Source of the DNA: JBCBKU01 sp038521345
GTDB lineage: Bacteria > Pseudomonadota > Alphaproteobacteria > Rhodobacterales > Rhodobacteraceae
DNA length: 61,886 bases
NCBI GenBank assembly: GCA_038521345.1
Contig: JBCBKU010000018.1
Span: 1-61,886 of the forward strand
Direction of reading: 5' to 3'
Shown here: piece by piece, positions 16,295 through 24,175 of the stretch
How the letters are laid out: each line of letters begins with the position of its first letter
Numbering within the stretch: the first letter of the stretch is position 1
Made by a program: the position numbers and the translations under genes
The notes under the pieces: generated by a model
The model's input: the letters and a program-made list of their open reading frames with translations, nothing else
Told to the model about the DNA's origin: nothing
The model's database searches: none

Positions 16295-17286
16295 GGCTGG
16301 TCCTTCCGATATCGGGCCATGTTCGCATCGAACCCATCCCCTGCGGCAATGGACAGAATGTCTTCGGCGCGCTGCGTTGCGTAGGTCAGATCGCGAAAAC
16401 GTGCTGCAAAACCAGCAACCTTGAGCGCTGTTGGGATCCGTCCGCCGAACGAAGGCATCACCTCGCCGGCGAGGTCGAGCGCTTCAAGCAATCTGAAGAG
16501 CGGCTTTCTAGGAATGCTGACCAAGCTTGCGCCGGTGGCGCGTGCCCAGTCCTTTTGGCGGGGCGGGTCGGGGTCGACAAGGTTAACGATGGTCACGCGC
16601 CCGGCGCCATGCGGAATGGGCACGTCGCTGGGTCGATTGACCGATACGGTTGCCGCCGCGACCAACCCGCGCCCGACGGACGCAACATCAACCGCGGGGA
16701 CTCGCGCATTGCCACTTGGTGTCAGAAGGCGCCCCTTGACCGAGATACCCAGCCGTGCCGTCGACAAGCGTCCGGGACCATAGATGGCCCCCGGACGGAT
16801 CAACCAAAGATCTACTCCGTCCGCCTGGGCTGCGTGTACAGCCATCTGTTCCTGCCTGATTTTGGCGCGAGCATAGGCGTCGCGTTTCTGCAGATCGGGT
16901 TCTATCGGCGTGAGCTCGTCAAGAAGGGTTCCGTCCGGGATCGCCGCGTAGCCGTAGACCGAGAGAGACGACACAAGAACAAGCCGCCGGTTGCCGATAG
17001 CTGCAAGTATAGACCGGGTGGGTGAAAGCGTATCCCGCGTATGGGTGGCGTCATCACCCACCATCGACGCGGCAGCATGAATGATTGCGTCAACATCGGC
17101 GAGAAGCGGTTCCAGCTCGGTCGCCGCCCCACCCGAGGCCAGATCAAGCCTGTGACTCTCCACGCCGGAGGGCAAGTCTGCGTGCGACCGCGTGAGTGCC
17201 AGAACGTGATGGCCGGCGTTCAGTGCTGCGTCCACAGTGGCACGGCCGACAAAGCCCGAGGCGCCGGTAATGGCCAGCCGTGCCAT
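16291..17286 (-). CDS. NAD-dependent epimerase/dehydratase (extended SDR)
   Basis: This 331-residue protein has the Rossmann loop GASGFVGRA at residues 8-16, a VSSLSVYG segment and Tyr-x3-Lys in YARAKIRQ near residue 138. These are the catalytic features of sugar-nucleotide epimerases and dehydratases. It may modify a UDP- or GDP-sugar used by the adjacent glycosyltransferases. Its start overlaps the stop of the Gfo/Idh gene, and its end overlaps the GT4 start. The exact reaction is unclear: 4-epimerase, reductase and dehydratase are all possible. Confidence 0.85.
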   Translation of the reverse strand: MARLAITGASGFVGRATVDAALNAGHHVLALTRSHADLPSGVESHRLDLASGGAATELEPLLADVDAIIHAAASMVGDDATHTRDTLSPTRSILAAIGNRRLVLVSSLSVYGYAAIPDGTLLDELTPIEPDLQKRDAYARAKIRQEQMAVHAAQADGVDLWLIRPGAIYGPGRLSTARLGISVKGRLLTPSGNARVPAVDVASVGRGLVAAATVSVNRPSDVPIPHGAGRVTIVNLVDPDPPRQKDWARATGASLVSIPRKPLFRLLEALDLAGEVMPSFGGRIPTALKVAGFAARFRDLTYATQRAEDILSIAAGDGFDANMARYRKDQP

Positions 17287-18437
17287 CAGGCCTCTCCCAT
17301 TGGTTTGGGTGCAGGGAACCGGGACGTCACGGTGTAGGGCATCGACGCAAGACGCCCGCCAAACCCTCCGTCTGGCCCGGTTGATCCGTATTGGGCTGCA
17401 AGCGTCAACTCACAGAGATGGAGCGCAAACTCAGCGCCCGTATAAGGCATTCGATCCTCATCGATTGCACGCGCAAGATCGGCGATTGCCCGGCAAAAGT
17501 CGCGGGTCTGCGATCCGCGATATGCGGGAATAGCCTCTTTCCCGCCCATGAGGTCAACCGCCTTGCCCTTGTCTAGGTACCGCCGTCGACGGAGTGTTTT
17601 GTAGCTGCGAAGCCGGACTTCAGAACGATCGTTGCGCGGGTCCTCGACCTCGATAACCCCGTTGTCTCCGAATAGTCGAAGCCGGTGGTCGTGGGTCGCG
17701 TAGATGCCGTTGGTCATCCGAAGAACAGGTCCGTCTTCGAATCGCATCGTCGCAACCGAGTGGTCATGGGCCGGGGCAAGTGCGAGGCCCGGTATCTTCT
17801 CGGGCACAAGGGTTTCGGCATGGGCCGTCACCGTCGCCACGGGGCCGAACATCGCGCAAAGCCAGCTCAGGACATATCCCGCATGTTCGACCGTGCAACC
17901 CATTTCGAACTCGTCGACGCTGGGCCATGCCACGCCCATCTCGTTGATCCACTTGGAGGTTGGGGACGCATGAACCATCCCGTCCTCCATCTCGGCGTAG
18001 ACAAGGCGAATGGGGCCGATCGCGCCGTCTCGGACAAGTTTCCACACGGTTTGCGCCACCGGATTCAGCAGCGTGCAGGGCGCCGATACAAGATGGCAGC
18101 CAGTCTTTTCGGACAAACGGGCGAGTTCTTCCGCATGGTCGAACCGCATTGCCAGGGGCTTCTCCGAATACACGTGCTTCCCCGCGTTCAACAGAGCTTT
18201 CGTCGTCTCGTAATGCGCTGATGGGTTTGTCAGGTTGAGCACCAGCGAAACCGAGGTATCCGCCAGCAAATCATCGAACGAGGGATAGGCCGCGGTGTTC
18301 GTCGTTTCGGCCATCCATTCCGACCTTGAGCGTTCCACGTCGTAAACGCCGGCAAGGGTGAGGTTCGAGTGAAGCGGCAAGGTCAGGCGGTACATGTTGG
18401 CCACATATCCGCATCCGAGCATCGCAATTCGTGTCAT
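17286..18437 (-). CDS. Gfo/Idh/MocA-family oxidoreductase
   Basis: This 383-residue protein has an N-terminal Rossmann fold (IAMLGCGYVAN at 4-14), the EKPLAM motif near residue 95 whose lysine is part of the active site, and a C-terminal alpha/beta domain with the expected substrate pocket. Such enzymes oxidise a sugar or nucleotide-sugar hydroxyl using NAD(P). It is first in the minus-strand operon and is divergent from the LysR gene across 186 bp. A hairpin covering its ribosome site (18443-18470) may control translation. With the DegT-type aminotransferase at 19563-20759 it could make a 3-amino or 4-amino sugar. Confidence 0.87.
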   Translation of the reverse strand: MTRIAMLGCGYVANMYRLTLPLHSNLTLAGVYDVERSRSEWMAETTNTAAYPSFDDLLADTSVSLVLNLTNPSAHYETTKALLNAGKHVYSEKPLAMRFDHAEELARLSEKTGCHLVSAPCTLLNPVAQTVWKLVRDGAIGPIRLVYAEMEDGMVHASPTSKWINEMGVAWPSVDEFEMGCTVEHAGYVLSWLCAMFGPVATVTAHAETLVPEKIPGLALAPAHDHSVATMRFEDGPVLRMTNGIYATHDHRLRLFGDNGVIEVEDPRNDRSEVRLRSYKTLRRRRYLDKGKAVDLMGGKEAIPAYRGSQTRDFCRAIADLARAIDEDRMPYTGAEFALHLCELTLAAQYGSTGPDGGFGGRLASMPYTVTSRFPAPKPMGEA

Positions 18438-18442
18438 CCGAA

Positions 18443-18470
18443 CTCTCGGTACCGCTTCCTCTGCCGAGAG
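18443..18470 (-). promoter_or_regulatory. Hairpin that would sequester the ribosome site of the Gfo/Idh gene
   Basis: CTCTCGG (18443-18449) and CCGAGAG (18464-18470) are perfect inverted arms 14 bases apart. In the minus-strand transcript the 3' arm contains GAGAG, the only plausible Shine-Dalgarno, ending five bases before the AUG at 18437. The arms could equally be a DNA operator with half-sites centred 21 bp apart, for example for the divergent LysR protein. Confidence 0.45.
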
Positions 18471-18623
18471 GGGTTATAGCTTCGCGTCAGGGAATTCCAA
18501 CCGTCGCCGCGCTGCAGCGGGGAAATCCCGCGCCCTTGCGGCGATTTGGAAACGGTCGACCGAGGCGGTCGCAATTGCCGCTCAGTCGGCGAAAGTCTAG
18601 CCTTTATTGCGAGGGGAGATCCA

Positions 18624-19589
18624 ATGCCGGAGACACAAGGGAAGATCACACTCTGGGGCATCGAGGTTTTTGCTGCGGTGGCAGAAGAGCTGTCGATATC
18701 TGCGACGGCACGACGTCTCGGAGTAAGCGTCTCGTCCGTCAGTCAACAACTCACCAATCTCGAAGGCGCGCTTGGAACTGACCTGATCGATCGATCTGCG
18801 CGACCTTTGGCATTGACGCCAGCCGGACGTTTGTTCCGTGCGCGTGCGCAATCGATCCTGAACGAAGCCGCCGAGGCCAGGGCAGAGCTGGCGACCAAAG
18901 ACCTATCTCGGCTTTCGCGATTGAACCTAGGGGTCATCGAAGACTTCGATGCCGATGTGACGCCGCGCCTTCTGAGCCAGATCGGCGAGGAACTCAGTCA
19001 GACCCGGGTACTTCTTGAGACTGGAGCGAGCCACCGTCTTTTTGATCTGCTCGAAGCACGGACGCTGGACATGATCGTGGCGGCTGATCTTTCGAGTCCG
19101 GCCGACTGGATGGAGGTGCATCCGTTGCTGGAAGAGCCGTTTGTGGCCGCTGTCCCGAAGCGCAGCGTTCCTACGGGCGACGACGCGCTGGAGGCTTTGT
19201 CGAAGCTGCCGTTGATCCGCTACACCACCCGTCATGTTATGGGGCGCCAGATCGCCGCACACCTGGCCCGCCAGAATCTGACACTGGATCACCGCTATGA
19301 ACTGGACAGCTATCACGCCATACTTGCAATGGTCGCGAGTGGCATGGGCTGGACGATTTTGACACCGCTCGGCTTCATGCGGGCCGGAAGATTCCGGGGA
19401 GCCGCGGATGTAGTGCCGCTACCATTGCCGCCCTTCACCCGGACCATATCTTTGACGGCGCGACGCGGGATATATCAGGATATGCCCGCAAGACTCGCGG
19501 GCACAATCCGGCCTTTATTGGAAGAGCTTATCGTGCGGCCCTGCCAGGACCGCATGCCTTGGTTAGGCGACGGCCTTCGCGTTCTCTGA
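18624..19589 (+). CDS. LysR-family transcriptional regulator
   Basis: This 321-residue regulator has a winged helix-turn-helix at residues about 10-70 (FAAVAEELSISATARRLGVS, then SVSQQLTNLE) and a periplasmic-binding-protein-like effector domain from about residue 95. ATG 18624 follows GAGGGGAG and puts the HTH at the usual distance; the frame upstream to 18546 is not likely used. It is divergent from the Gfo/Idh operon, the classic arrangement for a LysR protein controlling its neighbour, and its 3' end overlaps the DegT gene by 27 bp. The effector is unknown. Confidence 0.9.
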   Translation: MPETQGKITLWGIEVFAAVAEELSISATARRLGVSVSSVSQQLTNLEGALGTDLIDRSARPLALTPAGRLFRARAQSILNEAAEARAELATKDLSRLSRLNLGVIEDFDADVTPRLLSQIGEELSQTRVLLETGASHRLFDLLEARTLDMIVAADLSSPADWMEVHPLLEEPFVAAVPKRSVPTGDDALEALSKLPLIRYTTRHVMGRQIAAHLARQNLTLDHRYELDSYHAILAMVASGMGWTILTPLGFMRAGRFRGAADVVPLPLPPFTRTISLTARRGIYQDMPARLAGTIRPLLEELIVRPCQDRMPWLGDGLRVL

Positions 19590-20759
19590 TCCCCAGACCT
19601 GATTTGCAGCTGTCAGCAACGCATCGGCGACATAGTCGCACTCGGCTTCGGTCAGGCGGGCAGGAAGACGCACATCACAAGCACGCATAAGCATAGCGCG
19701 GGTCTGGGGCAATTCCGGAACCGGCCCGAGGAACTGCCAGTTCCAGAAAGCGCGAGCATTGTCGTCGGAAAGGCCAAAAACCTGAACTGGAACGCCAAGT
19801 GCCTTCGAAGCTGCGGCAAAGGCCCGTGCGTCGTCATCTGTGCCACCGGTCAGGTTGAACTGGATCGAGTCCGGTGCCCGCGTCTCGGGGGCAAGGGATG
19901 CTGGCACGTGCAACCACTCAGACCGGTTCAACTGAGCGGCTACATGGTCGTGATTCCGGCGTCCATCCCGGACGCGGCGCGCAACTTCTGCGAGTTGTGG
20001 GCGCACCAGCGCGGCCGACATGTTCCCAAGGCGCGTATTGTATAGAGGAAGCTTGTTCTGCCACCGCGCGACAGCCTCGTGCAGAACCGGGTGCTTCTTC
20101 CAATTATGCTCATAAGCGCCCGACATGATAACAGCGCGCGCGATCAGATCCGGATCGTCCGAAATCAGCATGCCGCCTTCGCCCGCGTTCAAGAGTTTGT
20201 AGGACTGGAACGAGAAGCACCCGATCTTGCCGATCGTACCGATCTTGCGATCATGCCAGAGGGTGCCGAGCGAATGGGCAGCGTCTTCGACCACGGGAAT
20301 TCCAGCGGCTTCCGCTAGTTCCATGATCGCATCCATGTCCGACGTATGGCCACGCATGTGGCTGATCAGAACTGCACCGACATCCGGCGTCAGCTTTGCC
20401 GCAAAATCCGCCATATCAATGCGGTAGTTCGCACCAACCTCGACGAGAACCGGGGTAAGCTCTGCATGAACGACCGACGACGGAACGGCGGCGAAGGTAA
20501 AGGCCGGGATCAGCACCTTCGCTCCACGGGGAATGTCGAGCGCCTTCAATGAAAGAAAGAGCGCAGCCGAACACGATGCGACAGCAAGGGCGTACTTGCT
20601 GCCCATCATCTCGGCAAACTCTGCCTCCAGAAGGGTAACAGGCGCGTTTTCGGGCGCCGTGTAGCGGAAGAGATCGCCGGTCGATAGAAGCCGTTCTATC
20701 TCTGCTCGTGCGGAGGCAGGGATCGGTTCGGCGTTGTATGAGTTCGGAGCGCTGCTCAT
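19563..20759 (-). CDS. DegT/DnrJ/EryC1/StrS aminotransferase
   Basis: This 398-residue PLP enzyme (from ATG 20759) typically aminates a keto-sugar nucleotide using glutamate. PAFTFAAVPSSV near residue 85, EDAAHSLG with Asp159, and the Schiff-base Lys188 in FSFQSYKLLNAGEGG are all present, so it should be active. The frame runs upstream to 20885, but that part is AT-rich and not homologous in character. Its 3' end runs antisense into the last 27 bp of the LysR gene. The likely partner is the nearby Gfo/Idh dehydrogenase, which could provide the keto-sugar. No N-acetyltransferase partner is adjacent. Confidence 0.9.
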   Translation of the reverse strand: MSSAPNSYNAEPIPASARAEIERLLSTGDLFRYTAPENAPVTLLEAEFAEMMGSKYALAVASCSAALFLSLKALDIPRGAKVLIPAFTFAAVPSSVVHAELTPVLVEVGANYRIDMADFAAKLTPDVGAVLISHMRGHTSDMDAIMELAEAAGIPVVEDAAHSLGTLWHDRKIGTIGKIGCFSFQSYKLLNAGEGGMLISDDPDLIARAVIMSGAYEHNWKKHPVLHEAVARWQNKLPLYNTRLGNMSAALVRPQLAEVARRVRDGRRNHDHVAAQLNRSEWLHVPASLAPETRAPDSIQFNLTGGTDDDARAFAAASKALGVPVQVFGLSDDNARAFWNWQFLGPVPELPQTRAMLMRACDVRLPARLTEAECDYVADALLTAANQVWGSENAKAVA

Positions 20760-20945
20760 TTTCAGATATCCCGAAACTGTTTTTCGGATTTTCTTTACGC
20801 GGTTTTGCCGCAAGGTGCGAGGATTTTTCCCAACCGATTGTCTCAAATTCGTATTTTCCGCCAGGAACGATGGTCCGGAATTCACGTAAGTTTCTGAAAA
20901 TATTTGAGTTTCTCAGAAAGCTCTAGTTGCGGAGAAGACACGCAA
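20760..20945 (-). promoter_or_regulatory. AT-rich leader with several inverted repeats before the DegT gene
   Basis: These 186 bp are visibly richer in A and T than the flanking genes. They contain the arms TTTCTGA/TCAGAAA (20891-20897 and 20913-20919), GCGG/CCGC (20799-20802 and 20808-20811), and most of a TAGTTGCG/CGCAACTA hairpin. The region must hold the promoter of the minus-strand DegT gene and the end of the amidotransferase transcript. No clear -35/-10 pair stood out. Confidence 0.4.
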
Positions 20946-20948
20946 CTA
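20924..20948 (-). terminator. Stem-loop at the end of the ABC-transporter/amidotransferase operon
   Basis: TAGTTGCG (20924-20931) and CGCAACTA (20941-20948) form a perfect 8-bp stem with a 9-base loop. The amidotransferase stop codon (20946-20948) lies inside it. No U-tract follows on the minus strand, so it may stabilise the 3' end or act with Rho rather than as a simple intrinsic terminator. Confidence 0.4.
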
Positions 20949-21614
20949 GGGGCGGACGACCAACTTCAGATCGTTTGCCACTGTCTCTCGGTCCAGTGGC
21001 AGCTCCAGACTGGCGGATGCGTTGGCCAATCGGTCGGTGGGAACCGGTCGTCCCCGGGTTTCGATCAGAGTTTGAAGCGGCGCCGAGCCATATTCCGGAT
21101 GCGCCTGAATGCTCACTGCCCGGGGGCCATAGCGCAGGGCGGCGTATGTGCAGGATCCGGATGTCGCAAGAACCTCGGCCGCGGGAGGTGGCACGACGAC
21201 CTGATCCTGATGCCACGCGTTGATGGCCCTCGCCTTGCCTCCCCAGGAATACACCTGTCGCCCGACCGTCCAGCCTTCGCTGAATCGCTCCACATGTCCG
21301 CCCAAGGCTGCTGCCATCGCCTGATGCCCGAAGCACACACCGATGATCGGCACGCCGTCTCGCGCGGCTTTCCGGATCAAGTCGAAGAGCGGCCCGAGCC
21401 AAGAATGGTCTTCATAGACCGCGTGAATCGACCCGGTGATAACCCAAAGGTCCGCGTCCGAAAGGTCCTCGGGGACGGTGCCATCCATTACGCGCCAGGT
21501 TCGGTGTTGCGTCGCCCGATCACCGAAGAGCGCGACAAAAAGTTCTGGAAGGTCCCCATGCTTGGCTCGGAACTCTTGGGTGACGTCGCCCGTTTGGAGA
21601 ATACCGAGCCGCAT
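20946..21614 (-). CDS. Stand-alone class I glutamine amidotransferase
   Basis: This 222-residue protein resembles the GATase domain of GMP synthase. The nucleophile elbow is GVCFGHQ with Cys94, and the His-x-Glu pair lies in AHPEYG near residue 177. There is no fused synthetase. Class I GATases hydrolyse glutamine or gamma-glutamyl amides. ATG 21614 lies 2 bp after the permease stop, so it is the last gene of the amino-acid transporter operon. That context suggests hydrolysis of an imported gamma-glutamyl compound or glutamine (inference). The frame continues upstream to 21926, but that part is antisense to or overlaps the permease. Confidence 0.85.
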   Translation of the reverse strand: MRLGILQTGDVTQEFRAKHGDLPELFVALFGDRATQHRTWRVMDGTVPEDLSDADLWVITGSIHAVYEDHSWLGPLFDLIRKAARDGVPIIGVCFGHQAMAAALGGHVERFSEGWTVGRQVYSWGGKARAINAWHQDQVVVPPPAAEVLATSGSCTYAALRYGPRAVSIQAHPEYGSAPLQTLIETRGRPVPTDRLANASASLELPLDRETVANDLKLVVRP

Positions 21615-21616
21615 TC

Positions 21617-22453
21617 CTAGCGCACCAATTGAGGCCGGTAGCGCAGGCGGCCGGGCGCCACGGGTAAATGTCGGTTCAGCCGTTGGTTTATCGCACCGAA
21701 GAGCGCGATGATGACCATTGTAAGCAGAATGAAGTACATCGCCACGATCGGGTATGGAACGAACGGGTTGAACGTCTGGTCGGCAAAATAGTTCGCATAG
21801 TACAGTGCGTCGCCCCTTTGTTGCCAAGCCGGGAACCCAGAAAAGAAGACAAGGGTTGTGGCGTGAAATAGAAAGATGGCCTCGTTCGTGTAGGCGGGCC
21901 ATGCAAGCCGTAGCATCGTTGGCCACACGATACGCCGGAACCGTGTCCAGCCGGTCATGCCATAAGCATCGGCCGCTTCAAGATCGCCCTTTGGTATGGA
22001 TCGAAGCGCACCATAGAAGATTTCACCGGAATAGGCAGCTGTATTGAGAAACAGCACGATCAACGCTCCCGCCCAGGCACGAGTAAGCATCCTGGTTTCG
22101 AGCGTGATCTCGGCAAAGCCCAGGTTCAGTTCAATGCCGACACGGGGCAACATGACCAGCGCCTCGTATGCAAAGAAGAACTGTATAAAAAGCGGTGATC
22201 CGCGGAACAGGAAAACGAACCATTCGGCCGGTTTTCGTAGCCAGGAAATCTCGGATGCCTTTCCAAGGGCGACGGTGGTCGCGAGGAAAAAGCCCAGGGC
22301 GAGCGCGAAGATCGCAAAGTACACGTTCCAGATCAGACCCGACCCGATCAGCACCACCTGTTCGCAAAGCGTGATGTCGCTCTTAGGGAGCAGTCGCTCT
22401 CCGATGCCGACTGCGCGCAGGGCATAGTCCTGGATCGTTTCGGTGCAGCTCAT
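21617..22453 (-). CDS. Polar amino-acid ABC transporter permease (HisM/ArtM type)
   Basis: This 278-residue inner-membrane permease has about five to six hydrophobic segments and the EAA loop EAADAYGMTGWTRFRRIVWP near residue 170 that docks the ATPase. FLFRGSPLFIQ matches the HisM/GlnP family. It overlaps the next permease by 4 bp and is followed after 2 bp by the amidotransferase gene. With its partner it forms the translocation pore. Confidence 0.92.
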   Translation of the reverse strand: MSCTETIQDYALRAVGIGERLLPKSDITLCEQVVLIGSGLIWNVYFAIFALALGFFLATTVALGKASEISWLRKPAEWFVFLFRGSPLFIQFFFAYEALVMLPRVGIELNLGFAEITLETRMLTRAWAGALIVLFLNTAAYSGEIFYGALRSIPKGDLEAADAYGMTGWTRFRRIVWPTMLRLAWPAYTNEAIFLFHATTLVFFSGFPAWQQRGDALYYANYFADQTFNPFVPYPIVAMYFILLTMVIIALFGAINQRLNRHLPVAPGRLRYRPQLVR

Positions 22454-23304
22454 GTCGCTGCCCGCCGAAGCGCTTCACCTGCGGCGGTTGCCTGCCCGTG
22501 GCTCAGGCGCGTCGAGAGCCGGGCGAACACGCGCTCCGAGCCCCATGTCATCAACAGATAGAAGACCAGAAGCGCGAGAAAGTACCAAAGCCGCCAGTCC
22601 GGATGCGGATAGTCGAAGATCGGTCCTTTCGAACCGCCGAGTTCCCGCGCCCAATACACGATATCTTCGACGCCAAGCAAAAACAGAAGTGGCGTTGCCT
22701 TGATCAGGATTTGCCAGAGATTTGATAGGCCGGGAAGCGCATAGACCCACATTTGGGGCACCAGTATCCGCCGGAACGCCTGTCTTTCAGTCATCCCATA
22801 GGCTTCGGCCGTCTCGATCTGGCCGCGTGGCACAGCGCGCATTGCTCCGGATAGAATATTGGCCGCAAACGCGCCGAACACGATCGCGAATGTCAGCACG
22901 GCAAGCAAGAAGCCATAGATTTCGTGCACCCATTGCGGGGAGGCGGACAACGGCAGCTTCGCGGCAGAGCACACGACGAAATCGTTGCCTTGACGGATCG
23001 GTTCGCTCCAGTCTGGGCAAAGCGCCTGATGCCGGAGCCATTCGAAGCCTTGGTCAAGTGCGATTACGAAGAAAAGAAAAAAGACAATGTCGGGAACACC
23101 ACGGACAACGGCGGTGTAGGCCTGACCCAGCCATCGAAAAGGTGGGATTCGGCTGCGTGTAGCTGACGCGCCAAGAAACCCGAAAGCGAGGGCCGTCGGA
23201 GCCGTGACCGCCAAAAGAAGCAGGACCGTCCCGAAAGAAAGATAGGCGGTTAGATGCTTTCCATTGGTTAAATAGCACGCGAACCACTGCCAGCCATCGA
23301 GCAC
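22450..23304 (-). CDS. Polar amino-acid ABC transporter permease (HisQ/ArtQ type)
   Basis: This 284-residue permease carries the marker VVRGVPDIVFF near residue 66 and the EAA loop ETAEAYGMTERQAFRRILVP near residue 160. A segment of about 50 residues between helices (LCPDWSEPIRQGNDF and beyond) is a periplasmic loop longer than in E. coli HisQ. The start is GTG 23304 with a weak ribosome site. It is separated from the binding-protein gene by 128 bp that include a strong stem-loop, so it is probably made at a lower level than the binding protein. Confidence 0.91.
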   Translation of the reverse strand: MLDGWQWFACYLTNGKHLTAYLSFGTVLLLLAVTAPTALAFGFLGASATRSRIPPFRWLGQAYTAVVRGVPDIVFFLFFVIALDQGFEWLRHQALCPDWSEPIRQGNDFVVCSAAKLPLSASPQWVHEIYGFLLAVLTFAIVFGAFAANILSGAMRAVPRGQIETAEAYGMTERQAFRRILVPQMWVYALPGLSNLWQILIKATPLLFLLGVEDIVYWARELGGSKGPIFDYPHPDWRLWYFLALLVFYLLMTWGSERVFARLSTRLSHGQATAAGEALRRAAT

Positions 23305-23398
23305 CGAAGGATCTGAGCAAAATGCGAATATGGCGACTTCCTTCGTCCGCTAGTGTTCTTAAGGACGATTTGGTTCTGAGGTTCGGCGCCGGAGTGAA

Positions 23399-23419
23399 GG
23401 GGCGGACATGGCCCGCCCC
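23399..23419 (-). terminator. Intercistronic GC-rich stem-loop between binding protein and permeases
   Basis: GGGGCGG (23399-23405) pairs with CCGCCCC (23413-23419) across a 7-base loop, just after the binding-protein stop at 23433 in the direction of transcription. There is no U-tract. In other binding-protein-dependent operons such structures protect the 5' message and set binding protein above permease; the same role is inferred here. Confidence 0.55.
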
Positions 23420-23432
23420 CGCATGTCGTGCC

Positions 23433-24158
23433 TTACCACTGGGTAGAGACTTCCCACTTCGCGATCATCGCGTTCAGGGTGCCATCGTCCTTCATAGACT
23501 GGATTGCGGCATCAAGCTTGGACTTCAACTCACCGTCCGACTCCCGGACACCGATACCAACGCCGCCGCCAAGGGATACGGGGTCGCCTACAATCATTAG
23601 GTCGCCGTTTCCTTCGATGGCGGTTTTGATGAAGCTGTCGTCGGCCAGGACTGCATCGGCTTCGCCGTTGATGACGGCGGCGATGGTTTCGTCGGGCGTG
23701 GCGAATTCTACCAGTGTGGCCCCGGATTCGGCAATGTAACCCGCCTGAATCGTACCGGTTTGCGCAGCAATGACGCCACCGGCGAGGTCAACACCGTCAT
23801 CGATTGCCGCATAGGTCGATGGATCGGGGGGCGTGTAGGCTTGGGTGAAGTCTATGACCTCGTCGCGTTCGTCGGTGATGGACATGCCCGCAATGATCGT
23901 GTCGTAGTTGCCGGAGACTAGGTTTGGAATGATCGAGTCCCAGTCGTTGGTGACCCACTCGCAAGTAAGATCAGCGCGCGCGCAAAGCTCGTCACCAAGC
24001 TCGCGTTCGAATCCGTCAATCTCACCGGAATCGTTGATGAAATTCCACGGAGGGTAAGCGCCTTCCGTGCCAAGGCGCACAACCTCTGCATGGCTGCCAC
24101 CGAATGCGGCGCTAGCGCTAAGGGCAGCAAGGGCTGCCGCGGTCAAAGTGAATCTCAT
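23433..24158 (-). CDS. Polar amino-acid ABC transporter substrate-binding protein
   Basis: This 241-residue periplasmic protein has a Sec signal peptide (residues 1-20, cleaved near SAAFG-GSHA) and a SBP_bac_3 fold: GTEGAYPPWNF near residue 33 and DTIIAGMSITDERDEVIDF near residue 90 are the binding-site segments of lysine/arginine/ornithine/histidine receptors. An acidic Asp/Glu pattern suggests a cationic or polar amino acid. ATG 24158 follows GAGGGAGACC; the ATG at 24179 is not supported. It lies between the ATPase and the permeases. Confidence 0.93.
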   Translation of the reverse strand: MRFTLTAAALAALSASAAFGGSHAEVVRLGTEGAYPPWNFINDSGEIDGFERELGDELCARADLTCEWVTNDWDSIIPNLVSGNYDTIIAGMSITDERDEVIDFTQAYTPPDPSTYAAIDDGVDLAGGVIAAQTGTIQAGYIAESGATLVEFATPDETIAAVINGEADAVLADDSFIKTAIEGNGDLMIVGDPVSLGGGVGIGVRESDGELKSKLDAAIQSMKDDGTLNAMIAKWEVSTQW

Positions 24159-24175
24159 GGGTCTCCCTCTCTGGT

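Noticed and set aside
19400..19440. VPLPLPP in the LysR protein as a possible VPLPA-type sorting motif
   Set aside because: It lies inside the effector domain, not at a C-terminus, and there is no following helix and Arg cluster.
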